A DNA stretch of 64,000 nt from Ethanoligenens harbinense YUAN-3 (GCF_000178115.2 NC_014828.1:186001-250000); one strand, 5' to 3'; counted from the first letter of the stretch, positions 17,743 to 26,256 are shown. Notes: generated by a model from the letters alone, not told the origin. Translations and numbers: made by a program.

Positions 17743-18908
17743 GCGGAGAAGAGCTCAAAATGCCCATGCCGGTGGGGGAACTCGGCATCGTCGGCATGAA
17801 CGGCTGCGAGGATACGGCCATGGCGGTCAACGACTGGCTGACACATTGGCGGGGCAGCCGAAACGAACATGGATTCAAGATCGAGGTGGAATGCCCGCGT
17901 TTTGGCACAGGCGAGGGGAAAAGCATCATCCGGCAGTCGGTGCGCGGGCACGATCTGTTCATCATCACCGATATGTTCAACTACGGCATCACCTACGACA
18001 TGTACGGCATGCAGGTGCCCATGAGCCCGGACGATCACTTCCAGGACCTCACCCGCATCATTGCGGCGGCGGGCGGCAAAGCCCGGCGCATTAACGTCAT
18101 TATGCCCATGCTGTATGAGGGCCGCCAGCATCGCCGTACCTCTCGCGAATCGCTCGACTGCGCGGTGATGCTCCAGCAGCTTCAGCGGCTGGGGGTGGAA
18201 AACATCATCACGTTTGACGCGCACGACCCGCGCGTGCAGAACGCCATCCCGCTCATCGGGTTTGAAAACATTCATCCCACCTACCAGATGCTCAAGGCGC
18301 TGGTACGCGAGGAGCCGGATATCCGTATCGACCGCTCGCACGTGGCGGTCATTTCGCCGGACGAGGGCGGCCTCAACCGCTGCATCTACTATTCGTCCGT
18401 GCTGGAGCTTGAGCTGGGCATGTTCTACAAACGTCGGGACTATACACGCATCGTGGGTGGGCGCAACCCCATCATCAGCCATGAGTATCTCGGCGGCAAC
18501 CTGGAGGGAAAAGACGTCATCATCGTGGACGACATCATTTCCTCCGGCGACTCCATGCTCGACATCGCCGAGCAGCTGCGCGCCAAAAAAGTGGGCCGCA
18601 TCTTTATGTTTGCCAGCTTCGGCCTGTTTTGCAACGGCCTGAAGAAATTTGACGAAGCCTATGCGGCCGGCCTGTTCGACCGTGTCTTCACCACCAATCT
18701 CGTCTACCGTACCGAAGCGCTCAAGGCGCGCCCGTGGTACGCCGAGGTGGACATGTCCAAATACATCGCGCTGGTGATCGACACCCTCAACTTCGACCGC
18801 TCAATGTCCGAACTGCTCAACCCGGTGGGCCGCATCCATCGGCTGATGGCCCGGCTGGAACAATCACACCAGGCGGCGGATAAGAAAGCTGCGAAGTCGC
18901 TGGCTTGA
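17739..18908 (+). CDS. prs: Ribose-phosphate pyrophosphokinase, long divergent form
   Basis: 389-aa homologue of PRPP synthetase, longer than the usual 310-320 aa. It keeps the two tandem PRTase-like domains, the KRR of the flexible catalytic loop (MFYKRRDYTRIVGG), the PRPP/ribose-5-P loop DVIIVDDIISSGDSM and the segment FDAHDPRVQ aligned with the canonical DLH motif. Extra residues are at the N terminus and the C-terminal tail. Its place as the last gene of the purE operon, overlapping purN, fits supply of PRPP to PurF. Activity is inferred; this long subfamily is not the classical one. Confidence 0.85.
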   Translation: MSGEELKMPMPVGELGIVGMNGCEDTAMAVNDWLTHWRGSRNEHGFKIEVECPRFGTGEGKSIIRQSVRGHDLFIITDMFNYGITYDMYGMQVPMSPDDHFQDLTRIIAAAGGKARRINVIMPMLYEGRQHRRTSRESLDCAVMLQQLQRLGVENIITFDAHDPRVQNAIPLIGFENIHPTYQMLKALVREEPDIRIDRSHVAVISPDEGGLNRCIYYSSVLELELGMFYKRRDYTRIVGGRNPIISHEYLGGNLEGKDVIIVDDIISSGDSMLDIAEQLRAKKVGRIFMFASFGLFCNGLKKFDEAYAAGLFDRVFTTNLVYRTEALKARPWYAEVDMSKYIALVIDTLNFDRSMSELLNPVGRIHRLMARLEQSHQAADKKAAKSLA

Positions 18909-18940
18909 TTCTGCCGGATTACATACCGTTTCGATGCGGC

Positions 18941-18971
18941 AAAAGCGCCGGGCAATTTGCCCGGCGCTTTT
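18941..18971 (+). terminator. Terminator of the purE-prs operon
   Basis: AAAAGCGCCGGGCAA with its complement TTGCCCGGCGCTTTT, an almost loop-free perfect stem with T4, 32 bases past the prs stop. The following 18972-19070 has no gene. Confidence 0.85.
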
Positions 18972-19070
18972 GCCATACAGTTCCGCAGAAAAGCGCGTCT
19001 GCTTCGGGCTGTGCGCCTGCCGTCCGGTGCAAACTTCCCTGGACCTAACTGCATCATGGAAATATATGGA

Positions 19071-19439
19071 CTAATCTGTGCCCCTTTGAATCCCGGTATA
19101 GTCTGTGATACCCAGTCTATTCCCGAAGGGGTCTTCAAATTCCACTGCCATACCTGTCCGAATCTCAAACGGTTCAGATAAAAATTGAACACCCTTCAGA
19201 GACAATTTTTTGTATTCTTCCTGAACATTTTCAACTTCAAACCAAATAGTCGGCTTCATGTTTTTGAAGATATTGGTATCTTTTAAAATGATTGCGGGTT
19301 CTTCATTCCCTATATTGAATGCAATCATTCCATTTTTTGAAAAATCAAATTTCAGTTTTAAGTTGAGCACGGTTTCATAGTAATTTTTTGCTTGAGACAG
19401 ATCATTTACACCGAGAAAAAAATTGTCATAGTTTTTCAT
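19071..19439 (-). CDS. VOC-family (glyoxalase/bleomycin-resistance fold) protein, AT-rich
   Basis: 122-aa protein with two beta-alpha-beta-beta-beta units: FFLGVNDLSQAKNYYETVLN at the start, TIWFEVENVQEEYKKL at the half-way point and VEFEDPFGNRLGITDY near the end. VOC proteins include dioxygenases, isomerases and antibiotic-binding proteins; no function can be assigned. The gene is strikingly AT-rich and rich in A- or T-ending codons (for example AAA, TTT, AAT), unlike its G+C-rich neighbours, which suggests recent horizontal transfer. AGGAG lies eight bases before the ATG. It interrupts the pur region. Confidence 0.85.
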   Translation of the reverse strand: MKNYDNFFLGVNDLSQAKNYYETVLNLKLKFDFSKNGMIAFNIGNEEPAIILKDTNIFKNMKPTIWFEVENVQEEYKKLSLKGVQFLSEPFEIRTGMAVEFEDPFGNRLGITDYTGIQRGTD

Positions 19440-19467
19440 TTCATAAGCTCCTGTTCAACCATATAAT

Positions 19468-19505
19468 CCCTGAACTTGAATGCGGGCTGTGTCCGCCTGC
19501 ACTGA
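19468..19505 (+). repeat. Intergenic palindromic repeat, copy B
   Basis: Core at 19479-19497 reads AATGCGGGCTGTGTCCGCC, preceded by CCCTGAACTTG. It sits just upstream of the AT-rich VOC gene. Confidence 0.7.
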
Positions 19506-19615
19506 AATCTTGCAGTTTTGCACTGCAGAACTATGGTATACGGATGGAAATTTCCATGCCATAATGGGATGCAAGGCTGGTTGATACCGGTTTGCCCCTG
19601 TGGACCGATTCTCCG

Positions 19616-20509
19616 TCAGCGGCCCATCGTCCCTGTGTTGACGATGGGCGCGGCGGCCTTTTCGGCGCAGAGCACCACCAGCAGGTTGGACACCATGGCG
19701 GCTTTGCGTTCCTCATCCAACTCGATCACGCCTTTTTCGCCCAGCCGGTCGATGGCCATCTGTACCATGCCCACCGCGCCTTCCACGATCATCTGTCTGG
19801 CGGCGATGACCGCCGACGCCTGCTGCCGCTGGAGCATCACGGCGGCGATCTCCGGCGCGTAGGCCAGATGCGAGATACGCGCCTCCTCAATGATGATGCC
19901 GGCCTTCTCGGTGCGCTCCTGCAGTTCCTGCCTGAGCGCCTGCGCAACCTCCTCGGTGTTGCCGCGCAGGGTCTTGGCGCCTTCCTCTCCGCTGGTGTCG
20001 TAGGGATACAGGTTGGCCAGATGCCGTACGGCGGACTCGCTCTGCACCTTGACGAACGACTCGTAATTTTCCACGTCATACGACGCCCGGAATGAATCCC
20101 CGATGTGCCAGACCACCACGGCGGCGATCTCAATGGGGTTGCCGGCCGCATCGTTGACTTTCAGGTTTTCGCCGTTGAGGCTGCGTGCCCGTAGAGACAG
20201 CTTCTTTTTCGAGTAGAACGGGTTGGTCCACAGCAGGCCTTTTTGGTGGGACGTGCCCTTGTAATCCCCAAACAGACTCAGAACAGCGGCCTGGTTGGGC
20301 GCCAGATTGAAAAAACCCGCGCTGATGATGATGAACGCCACAATAAGTAAGATTCCTGCCAGCACAAACAGCGGGCTGGCGCCGCTGTTTGCGGCCGCCG
20401 CAAGCCCGAACAGCAGCACCGCGGCCACGATGCTCACAATGGCCAGCAGCAGCATCGCAAACCCCGGGGCGGCAGTGAATTCCTTTTCCTGTACCGGTTT
20501 TTCGGACAT
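19616..20509 (-). CDS. SPFH domain-containing membrane protein
   Basis: 297-aa protein. Two hydrophobic segments near the N terminus (about 17-38 and 45-65), then an SPFH domain (FNLAPNQAAVLSLFGDYKGT, later PIEIAAVVVWHIGDS and the RTEKAGIIIEEARISHLAYA segment). It ends in a helical stretch without the long coiled coil of the QmcA type. The start is the ATG at 20509 with AAGGAG ten bases upstream; an in-frame GTG three codons earlier is too close to that site. It is monocistronic and has no NfeD neighbour, so it is a second, distinct SPFH protein of unknown role. Confidence 0.88.
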   Translation of the reverse strand: MSEKPVQEKEFTAAPGFAMLLLAIVSIVAAVLLFGLAAAANSGASPLFVLAGILLIVAFIIISAGFFNLAPNQAAVLSLFGDYKGTSHQKGLLWTNPFYSKKKLSLRARSLNGENLKVNDAAGNPIEIAAVVVWHIGDSFRASYDVENYESFVKVQSESAVRHLANLYPYDTSGEEGAKTLRGNTEEVAQALRQELQERTEKAGIIIEEARISHLAYAPEIAAVMLQRQQASAVIAARQMIVEGAVGMVQMAIDRLGEKGVIELDEERKAAMVSNLLVVLCAEKAAAPIVNTGTMGR

Positions 20510-20617
20510 GTAAAACACGCTCCTTGACGCATGATGGTGGATAATCTTTGTGATATCGCCAGAATAGCATCCTGGTTTATGTATTGCAAGCCTTTCGGAA
20601 AAATCTCCCTCTTCTCC

Positions 20618-21163
20618 CTAAAAGCGCAGTACCATGAGATATTCGCTTTGGTAGGTGCCGTCCTCCAGCTTAGACGCATGTTCGCGCAGGCCGTAGGAAA
20701 CAAAGCCCATCTTCTGATAGAGCGCTATGGCACGGGTATTTTTGGCCACGACTTCCAGCTCCACCTGCTCGATGCTCATGCGCCTGGCCTGCGCAAGGAC
20801 TTCGCCAAGCAATGCGGAGCCCACGCCCAGATGCCAATACGCCTTGCAGACCGAAATGCCTATGCCCGCCCGGTGCAGAAATCGCACGATGTCCTGCGAA
20901 TGGAGACCCGTGCTGCCGACGATCTCCCCATCCACAAATGCAGCGAGAAAACCGGAGCGCGGGTGATCCAGCTGTTTTTGCAGCATCGCGCGTTCTTCCT
21001 CCACCGTCGGCACCGGGTCTTGGGGACCACGCGCCAGAAAATCGGTCTCGGCGCGCGTGCCGCGCAGATGAGCCAGCATAGCCTCGGCGTCTTCCGGTGT
21101 GGGGCTTCTGAGCGTACAGCTCCGCCCGTCCCGCAGTGTAATCTCGTTCACTTCCATGTTCAT
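20618..21163 (-). CDS. GNAT family N-acetyltransferase
   Basis: 181-aa acetyltransferase of the GNAT fold: ITLRDGRSCTLRSPTPEDAE start, motif A region AGIGISVCKAYWHLGVGSAL with the acetyl-CoA loop (here WHLGVGSALL), and AIALYQKMGFV near the end. The acceptor substrate is unknown; the closest fold relatives acetylate amines, ribosomal proteins or small metabolites. ATG 21163 is preceded by GGGAGGGG eight bases upstream. It is divergent from the purH promoter. Confidence 0.88.
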   Translation of the reverse strand: MNMEVNEITLRDGRSCTLRSPTPEDAEAMLAHLRGTRAETDFLARGPQDPVPTVEEERAMLQKQLDHPRSGFLAAFVDGEIVGSTGLHSQDIVRFLHRAGIGISVCKAYWHLGVGSALLGEVLAQARRMSIEQVELEVVAKNTRAIALYQKMGFVSYGLREHASKLEDGTYQSEYLMVLRF

Positions 21164-21216
21164 ACGCTCATCCCCTCCCGTTGGTTCCTTTTCAGCATAG
21201 CAGAACTGCCAGGCTC

Positions 21217-21245
21217 TTGCAATATGCCGCGTTTTTGGGTATACT
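21217..21245 (+). promoter_or_regulatory. Promoter of the purH-purD riboswitch transcript
   Basis: TTGCAA (21217-21222), a 17-bp spacer and TATACT (21240-21245). Transcription would begin near 21252, just before the aptamer. Confidence 0.75.
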
Positions 21246-21253
21246 ATCCTTGT

Positions 21254-21356
21254 AACGGCCGTATGACTGGCGGAAGTGGACAAACCACGTGGAGTACGGC
21301 CCGGTTTGGACGGACGTTTTGCCCCGTCGTGAACAGAAAAGCCGACCGCCTGGGCG
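21254..21356 (+). promoter_or_regulatory. ZTP (pfl) riboswitch controlling purH-purD
   Basis: The aptamer has P1 GGCCGTA (21257-21263) pairing with TACGGCC (21295-21301), the conserved GACTGGCGGAAGTGG and CCACGTGGAG segments between them, and the downstream GCCGACCGCCTGGGC element at 21341-21355. This is the ZMP/ZTP-sensing class, which turns on purine and one-carbon genes when 10-formyl-THF is short. PurH is the step whose substrate is ZMP. Confidence 0.9.
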
Positions 21357-21384
21357 TAGTGTAAGCTATCCCCGGGCGGTTTTT
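21345..21384 (+). terminator. Riboswitch-controlled terminator ahead of purH
   Basis: ACCGCCTGGG (21345-21354) pairs with CCCCGGGCGGT (21370-21380) and is followed by TTTTT. The 5' arm is part of the conserved riboswitch element, so ligand binding should prevent the terminator (an ON switch). Confidence 0.85.
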
Positions 21385-21456
21385 ATTTGCCCGGCACGGG
21401 CCAGAACGCGGGGATCGCAAAAAACGGCATGCATTGCGTGCAAACGGAGGATTTCT

Positions 21457-23007
21457 ATGAAAAAGCGGGCGCTCATCAGTGTTTCGGACAAGACCGGCGT
21501 GGCGGATTTCGCCAAGGCGCTGGAAGAACTCGGCTATGAGGTGGTGTCCACCGGCGGCACGGCCAGGGCGCTGGCCGACGCGGGCGTGAACGTCACCGGC
21601 ATCAGCGACATCACCGGCTTCCCCGAATGTCTGGACGGGCGGGTGAAGACCTTGCACCCCAAGGTTCACGCAGGCATTCTGGCCATCCGCGGCAACGCGG
21701 AGCATATGCGCCAGCTTGAGGAACTGGGCGTCACCCCCATCGACATCGTGGCCATCAACCTCTACCCGTTCAAGGAGACTATCCTGAAACCCGGCGTAAC
21801 GCTGGAGGAAGCCATCGAGAACATCGACATCGGCGGCCCGTCCATGATCCGCGGCGCGGCCAAGAACTGGCAGGATGTGGCGGTGGTCATCGATCCGGCG
21901 GATTACGCCGTGGTGCTGGAAGAACTCCGTCAGATCGGGGAAGTGTCTCGCCCAACGAAATTCCGCCTGGCGGCGAAGGTATTTGAACATACCGCGCAGT
22001 ACGACGCGCTCATCGCGGATTACCTCCGCAAAGCGCGCGGCGACGCCAGCCTGCCCGATGCGCTCACCCTCACCTTTGAAAAGCGCCAGGAGATGCGCTA
22101 CGGCGAGAACCCGCACCAGCCCGCGGCGTTTTACACCGAGATCGGCGCGCCGTCCAACACGCTGGCGGCGGCCAGACAGTTGCACGGCAAAGAGCTTTCT
22201 TACAATAACATCAACGACGCCAATGGCGCGCTCGATCTGCTCAAAGAATTCGGAGAAGCCGTGCCCACCGCCGTGGCGGTGAAGCATGCCAACCCCTGCG
22301 GCGTGGCCATCGGCAGGACCCTGCTGGAAGCTTACCAGCGCGCCTATGCGGCCGACCCGGTCTCCATTTACGGCGGCATCGTGGCCCTCAACCGTGTGGT
22401 GGACGGAGCCACCGCAGCCGAGCTGGCTAAAATCTTTCTGGAAATCCTTATTGCGCCGGGGTTTGCGCCCGAAGCGCTGGAAATTCTCGAAAAGAAAAAG
22501 AATATCCGCCTGCTTGAGCTGCCCGACCTGGCCAAGCCGAACGACCCGAAGACGCTGGACATGCGCAAGGTGGTGGGCGGCCTGCTGGTGCAGAAGCTGG
22601 ATACCTTCCTGCTGGACGAAAGTGCGCTCAAATGTGTGACGAAGCGCCAGCCCACGCCCGAAGAGCTGGACGAGCTGCATTTTGTCTGGAAAGTGGTCAA
22701 GCACACGAAATCGAACGGCATCGCGCTCTCAAAGAGCCACCAGACGGTGGGCATCGGGCCGGGGCAGACCAACCGTATCACCGCGCTGGAACTTGCCATC
22801 AAATACGGCGGCGACAAGGTCAACGGCAGCGTGATGGGCTCGGATGCATACTTCCCGTTCTCCGACTGTGTGGAAGCCGCACAGAAAGCCGGCATCACCG
22901 CCATCATTCAACCGGGCGGCTCCATCCGCGACGAGGATTCCATCAAAGCCGCCGACGCCGCCGGTATCGCCATGGTGTTCACCGGCTACCGCCACTTCAA
23001 GCACTAA
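21457..23007 (+). CDS. purH: Bifunctional AICAR transformylase / IMP cyclohydrolase
   Basis: 516-aa enzyme that carries out the last two steps to IMP. N-terminal cyclohydrolase domain ([18 protein letters not shown], then [20 protein letters not shown]) and C-terminal transformylase domain with [21 protein letters not shown], the KSNGIALSK loop and [18 protein letters not shown] 21457 has GGAGG upstream and follows the riboswitch leader; the longer in-frame start near 21289 lies inside the aptamer and is not used. It is followed by purD after 82 bases that contain one repeat copy. Confidence 0.97.
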   Translation: MKKRALISVSDKTGVADFAKALEELGYEVVSTGGTARALADAGVNVTGISDITGFPECLDGRVKTLHPKVHAGILAIRGNAEHMRQLEELGVTPIDIVAINLYPFKETILKPGVTLEEAIENIDIGGPSMIRGAAKNWQDVAVVIDPADYAVVLEELRQIGEVSRPTKFRLAAKVFEHTAQYDALIADYLRKARGDASLPDALTLTFEKRQEMRYGENPHQPAAFYTEIGAPSNTLAAARQLHGKELSYNNINDANGALDLLKEFGEAVPTAVAVKHANPCGVAIGRTLLEAYQRAYAADPVSIYGGIVALNRVVDGATAAELAKIFLEILIAPGFAPEALEILEKKKNIRLLELPDLAKPNDPKTLDMRKVVGGLLVQKLDTFLLDESALKCVTKRQPTPEELDELHFVWKVVKHTKSNGIALSKSHQTVGIGPGQTNRITALELAIKYGGDKVNGSVMGSDAYFPFSDCVEAAQKAGITAIIQPGGSIRDEDSIKAADAAGIAMVFTGYRHFKH

Positions 23008-23012
23008 GAACG

Positions 23013-23045
23013 GGCACAGGCGAGCACAGCCCGCATTTATGTTGC
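23013..23045 (-). repeat. Intergenic palindromic repeat, copy C
   Basis: Core 23037-23019 on the minus strand reads AATGCGGGCTGTGCTCGCC. It lies inside the purH-purD intergenic space, hence inside the transcript. Confidence 0.65.
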
Positions 23046-23089
23046 GAAAAGACGGCGGCAGAAAGCGGCACGAAGAGGAGAAACTGCGA

Positions 23090-24349
23090 ATGGATATACT
23101 GGTCATCGGCGGCGGCGGGCGCGAACACGCCGTCATCAAAAAGCTCAAGGAAAGCCCGCGCGCGGGCGCCATCTACTGCGCGCCGGGAAACGGCGGCATC
23201 GCGGCGGATGCGCGCTGCGTACCCATCAAGGCTACCGACGTGGACGGCGTGGTGCGTTTTGCCAAAGATAACCGCATCGGATTCGTTGTGGTCACGCCGG
23301 ACGACCCGCTGGCCCTCGGCATGGTGGACGCGCTGGAAGCGGCGGGTATCAAAGCATTCGGGCCAAATCAAGCGGCCGCCGCCATCGAGAGCAGTAAGGT
23401 CTTTTCCAAAAACCTCATGAAAAAATACGGCATTCCCACCGCGGCCTACGATGTGTTCGAAAGCCCCATAGAGGCGCTTGCACACATTGTGAAAGAGGGG
23501 CGTTACCCCGCCGTCATCAAAGCGGACGGGCTGGCGCTGGGCAAAGGTGTGGTCATCGCGCAGAACGAGGACGAAGCGCGCGCCGCCCTCCACGCCATCA
23601 TGGAGGACAAGATTTTCGGCGCGTCCGGTAATCGCGTGGTGGTGGAGGAATTCCTCACCGGGCCGGAAGTGAGCGTGCTGGCTTTCACCGACGGCAAGAC
23701 CATTCGCCCCATGGTCTCATCCAAGGATCACAAGCGCGCGCTCGATGGCGACAAGGGGCCGAACACCGGCGGCATGGGCACCATCAGCCCCAACCCGCAT
23801 TACACCGACACGATAGCCGACCAGTGCATGGAGACCATCTTTTTGCCCACCGTGCATGCCATGAATGCGGAAGGGCGCCCGTTCAAAGGCTGTTTGTATT
23901 TCGGGCTGATGCTCACGCCGGATGGCCCGAAGGTAATCGAGTACAACGCGCGTTTTGGCGACCCGGAGACCCAAGTGGTGCTGCTGCGCCTGCAAAGCGA
24001 CCTGTTGGATATTCTGGAAGCCGTCGCCGACGAGCGCCTGGCCGGTATGGACATTGAGTGGGACAGCCGCGCTGCCGCCTGTGTGGTGGCGGCTTCGGGT
24101 GGCTATCCCGGCAAATATGCCTCCGGCAAAGCCATCACCGGCATCGCGGCGGCCGAAACGCACCCGGATGTGACGGTTTTCCATGCGGGCACCAGACTGG
24201 AGGACGGCACCCTTGTCACGGCGGGTGGACGGGTGCTGGGGGTCACGGCGCTGGGGGCAACGCTGGAGCAGGCGCTGGGCATCGCTTATGCGGCGCTGCG
24301 CGAAATCCATTTCGACGGCATGCAATTCCGCACGGACATCGGGCGCTGA
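23090..24349 (+). CDS. purD: Phosphoribosylamine-glycine ligase (GAR synthetase)
   Basis: 419-aa ATP-grasp enzyme joining phosphoribosylamine and glycine. N-terminal ILVIGGGGREHAVIKKL, ATP-grasp core with KADGLALGKGVVIA, GPNTGGMGTISP and EYNARFGDPETQ, C-terminal beta domain. The ATG at 23090 has GAGGAGA upstream; the frame extends further up inside purH but without a site. It is the second gene of the riboswitch operon and is followed by a terminator. It makes the product that PurN formylates. Confidence 0.96.
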   Translation: MDILVIGGGGREHAVIKKLKESPRAGAIYCAPGNGGIAADARCVPIKATDVDGVVRFAKDNRIGFVVVTPDDPLALGMVDALEAAGIKAFGPNQAAAAIESSKVFSKNLMKKYGIPTAAYDVFESPIEALAHIVKEGRYPAVIKADGLALGKGVVIAQNEDEARAALHAIMEDKIFGASGNRVVVEEFLTGPEVSVLAFTDGKTIRPMVSSKDHKRALDGDKGPNTGGMGTISPNPHYTDTIADQCMETIFLPTVHAMNAEGRPFKGCLYFGLMLTPDGPKVIEYNARFGDPETQVVLLRLQSDLLDILEAVADERLAGMDIEWDSRAAACVVAASGGYPGKYASGKAITGIAAAETHPDVTVFHAGTRLEDGTLVTAGGRVLGVTALGATLEQALGIAYAALREIHFDGMQFRTDIGR

Positions 24350-24375
24350 AACGGCTTCTGTTTTCTTTTATGCAC

Positions 24376-24413
24376 AAAAAACCGCCGCACGGCTTGCCGT
24401 GTCGGCGGTTTTC
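24376..24413. terminator. Terminator downstream of purD
   Basis: AAAACCGCCG-CACGGC and its complement (CCGTG-TCGGCGGTTTT) form a strong hairpin with flanking T run. It lies between purD and the convergent XRE gene. Confidence 0.8.
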
Positions 24414-24454
24414 CTATACAATAAAGTGTGGAAATGGGTTCCTAACGGCAGATT

Positions 24455-25159
24455 TCATGGGCGCAGATGTTTTTCCATGGTGCTTTCTGCATTTTTTACC
24501 AGATTGGTCAGCGAGGTGGCAAAGAGAGGATAATCCTGTGCGATTTTCTCCGGGCTGAGCGCCAGTTTTTCCTTGTCTTTGAACGGGGCCGCGCCTCCCG
24601 GCAATTCCTTGCCCAGCAGCGCGCCGCGCAGCCGCATCTCGGTCAGGACCATGGATGCGGAAGAAAGCGCCCCATATTGTTCTTTCGGCACGGAAAACAG
24701 GCCGCTCGGGTTCTTCTCGTTGGCGTGATACAGGCTGCGGAACACTTTATACACTGCAAAGGACAGATAGTTGGACACCTCCACCGTCAGATCGCGGCTG
24801 CCCGCGTGCTGGAGCAGATCGTAGATGATGTTGATCGAGTTCTCAATGAGCTTTTTGTTCAGTGTGGGGAGCAGGCTCCCTTTGAACACGTTTTCCTTAC
24901 CCGCGGCATCCGGCTCTGGCAGGTCTTCCACCGAAAGCATCGTGCCGTTCCGGTCGGGCGAACGCCCGAGCAGATAATCACAGGAGACGTTGTAATAGCC
25001 TGCCGCCCGCACCACGAATTCCAGCCCGCATTCCCGGATGCCCTTTTCATAATGTGAAAGCAAAGCCTGGGAAATTCCCAATTCCTCCGCAGCGTTTTTT
25101 TGGCTGATGCCTTTTTCCTTGCGCAGCAATGTGAGAATGCGCGGAAAGTCTTTGTTCAT
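24455..25159 (-). CDS. XRE-family regulator with C-terminal helical domain
   Basis: 234-aa protein. The N-terminal 65 residues are an HTH_3 domain (LRKEKGISQKNAAEELGISQ, LLSHYEKGIRECGLEFVVRA, YYNVSCDYLLGRS). The rest is a predicted helical domain of about 170 residues that I do not recognise; it probably dimerises or binds a signal. GGTGACATG start with GGGGCGGTGA upstream, weak. Its own promoter (TTTACA-17-TATAAT) is divergent from the phosphatase gene. Regulators of this size and layout are common singletons in Clostridia; the target is unknown. Confidence 0.85.
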   Translation of the reverse strand: MNKDFPRILTLLRKEKGISQKNAAEELGISQALLSHYEKGIRECGLEFVVRAAGYYNVSCDYLLGRSPDRNGTMLSVEDLPEPDAAGKENVFKGSLLPTLNKKLIENSINIIYDLLQHAGSRDLTVEVSNYLSFAVYKVFRSLYHANEKNPSGLFSVPKEQYGALSSASMVLTEMRLRGALLGKELPGGAAPFKDKEKLALSPEKIAQDYPLFATSLTNLVKNAESTMEKHLRP

Positions 25160-25189
25160 GTCACCGCCCCTTTATATAACACATGGTAT

Positions 25190-25218
25190 AATTATAAAGG
25201 TTATTGCGTTTCTTGTAA
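25190..25218 (-). promoter_or_regulatory. Promoter of the 234-aa XRE gene
   Basis: On the minus strand TTTACA, a 17-bp spacer and TATAAT in the AT-rich stretch just upstream of the gene (positions read by eye, accurate to a base or two). Confidence 0.55.
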
Positions 25219-25310
25219 ACCAAACCCGGAAGATTGCGGTTGTCGAATTTGCACGAATTATCAGAGTAGAATGTACCAATATATTCATATGCCCACAAGG
25301 GAGGCTCTTT

Positions 25311-25991
25311 ATGAAAGCGTATCACATCTATCTCATCCGCCACGGCATAACACAGGGCAATGACGAGGGACGGTACATCGGTTCCACCGACCAGCCGCTG
25401 AGCGCCCGTGGTGAACAGGAGTTGAAAAAGCTGGCCGGGTCTTACCGGTATCCCGATGCGGAAGCATTCTACACCAGCCCGCTGCAGCGCTGTGCGCGCA
25501 CGCTGGAAATCCTTTACCCCGACGTGTCGCCCCGCGTGGTGCCCGACCTGCGCGAATGCGACTTCGGCGATTACGAGAACAAGTCCATGGATGACCTGAA
25601 AGACGACCCCGGATATCAGAAATGGGTGGCGGCCAAAGGCGGGATCACGCCGCCGAACGGCGAATCGGTCGAAATCTTCCAAAAACGCTGCTGCGCAGCG
25701 TTTGCCGGCATCGTGAACGAACTGCTGCGCGCAGGTACCACACGCGCAGTGGTCTGTGCGCACGGCGGCACCATCATGTTTATCCTGGCGGCGTTCGGCT
25801 ATCCCAAATACCCGTTTTACCGGTGGATGACCGGCAACGGGCTGGGGTATGAAATCGTCATCACACCGCAACTGTGGATGAGCGCGCAGGCATTCGACAT
25901 TGCCGCCCCCATTCCTGAAAACGCGCCCGACACCGGTCTGTCCGGATTGCAGAGCGTGATGGACGCGCTGAAGCAGAACAGCGAAAACTGA
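25311..25991 (+). CDS. Histidine phosphatase family protein (phosphoglycerate mutase-like)
   Basis: 226-aa protein of the RHG phosphatase superfamily: IYLIRHGITQGNDEGRYIGS (catalytic His in RHG), RECDFGDYENKS, and the second catalytic His in VCAHGGTI. The motif set fits cobalamin phosphatase (CobC), broad phosphatase or phosphoglycerate mutase-like proteins; which one cannot be told. No cob genes are adjacent, though a B12-dependent enzyme (NrdJ) is encoded elsewhere in the window. ATG 25311 has AAGGGAGG upstream. Confidence 0.9.
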   Translation: MKAYHIYLIRHGITQGNDEGRYIGSTDQPLSARGEQELKKLAGSYRYPDAEAFYTSPLQRCARTLEILYPDVSPRVVPDLRECDFGDYENKSMDDLKDDPGYQKWVAAKGGITPPNGESVEIFQKRCCAAFAGIVNELLRAGTTRAVVCAHGGTIMFILAAFGYPKYPFYRWMTGNGLGYEIVITPQLWMSAQAFDIAAPIPENAPDTGLSGLQSVMDALKQNSEN

Positions 25992-26049
25992 CCGGCAGTG
26001 TCTTCCGCACTCTATATATCGGCACAAACTGCAATATCTTAACAAAATT

Positions 26050-26085
26050 CCCGCGTCCTGCACATATTTGCAGGGCGCGGGAATC
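26050..26085 (-). terminator. Terminator of the 55-aa gene
   Basis: Two-part stem (TTCCCGCG with CGCGGGAA and TCCTGCA with TGCAGGG) of about 15 bp. On the minus strand it is followed by TTTTGTT, directly after the small ORF stop. Confidence 0.7.
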
Positions 26086-26088
26086 GCT

Positions 26089-26256
26089 TCACGACTTGAC
26101 GCCATGATCGTCTATGGCCTGTTTGGCTTTCTGCACCATGTTGTGAAAGGTTTTCAACTGTCTGTTCTGCGTTCCGTGCGGATGCGCCGTATTATCCTGC
26201 GTACTGCTCCTGGACTGGAACTCCGTCCCATCTCCTCTGAACGGACGTGCCTCCAT
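26089..26256 (-). CDS. Small hydrophilic protein (55 aa), unknown
   Basis: 55-codon ORF starting MEARPFRGDGTEFQSRSS and ending AKQAIDDHGVKS, with AGGAGG eight bases before the ATG and a terminator just after its stop. It is rich in Q, H, T and S, has no membrane segment and no cysteine, and I do not recognise it. The ribosome binding site and terminator make it a believable gene. A clear promoter was not found in the 180 bases upstream, which contain an inverted repeat instead. Confidence 0.55.
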   Translation of the reverse strand: MEARPFRGDGTEFQSRSSTQDNTAHPHGTQNRQLKTFHNMVQKAKQAIDDHGVKS

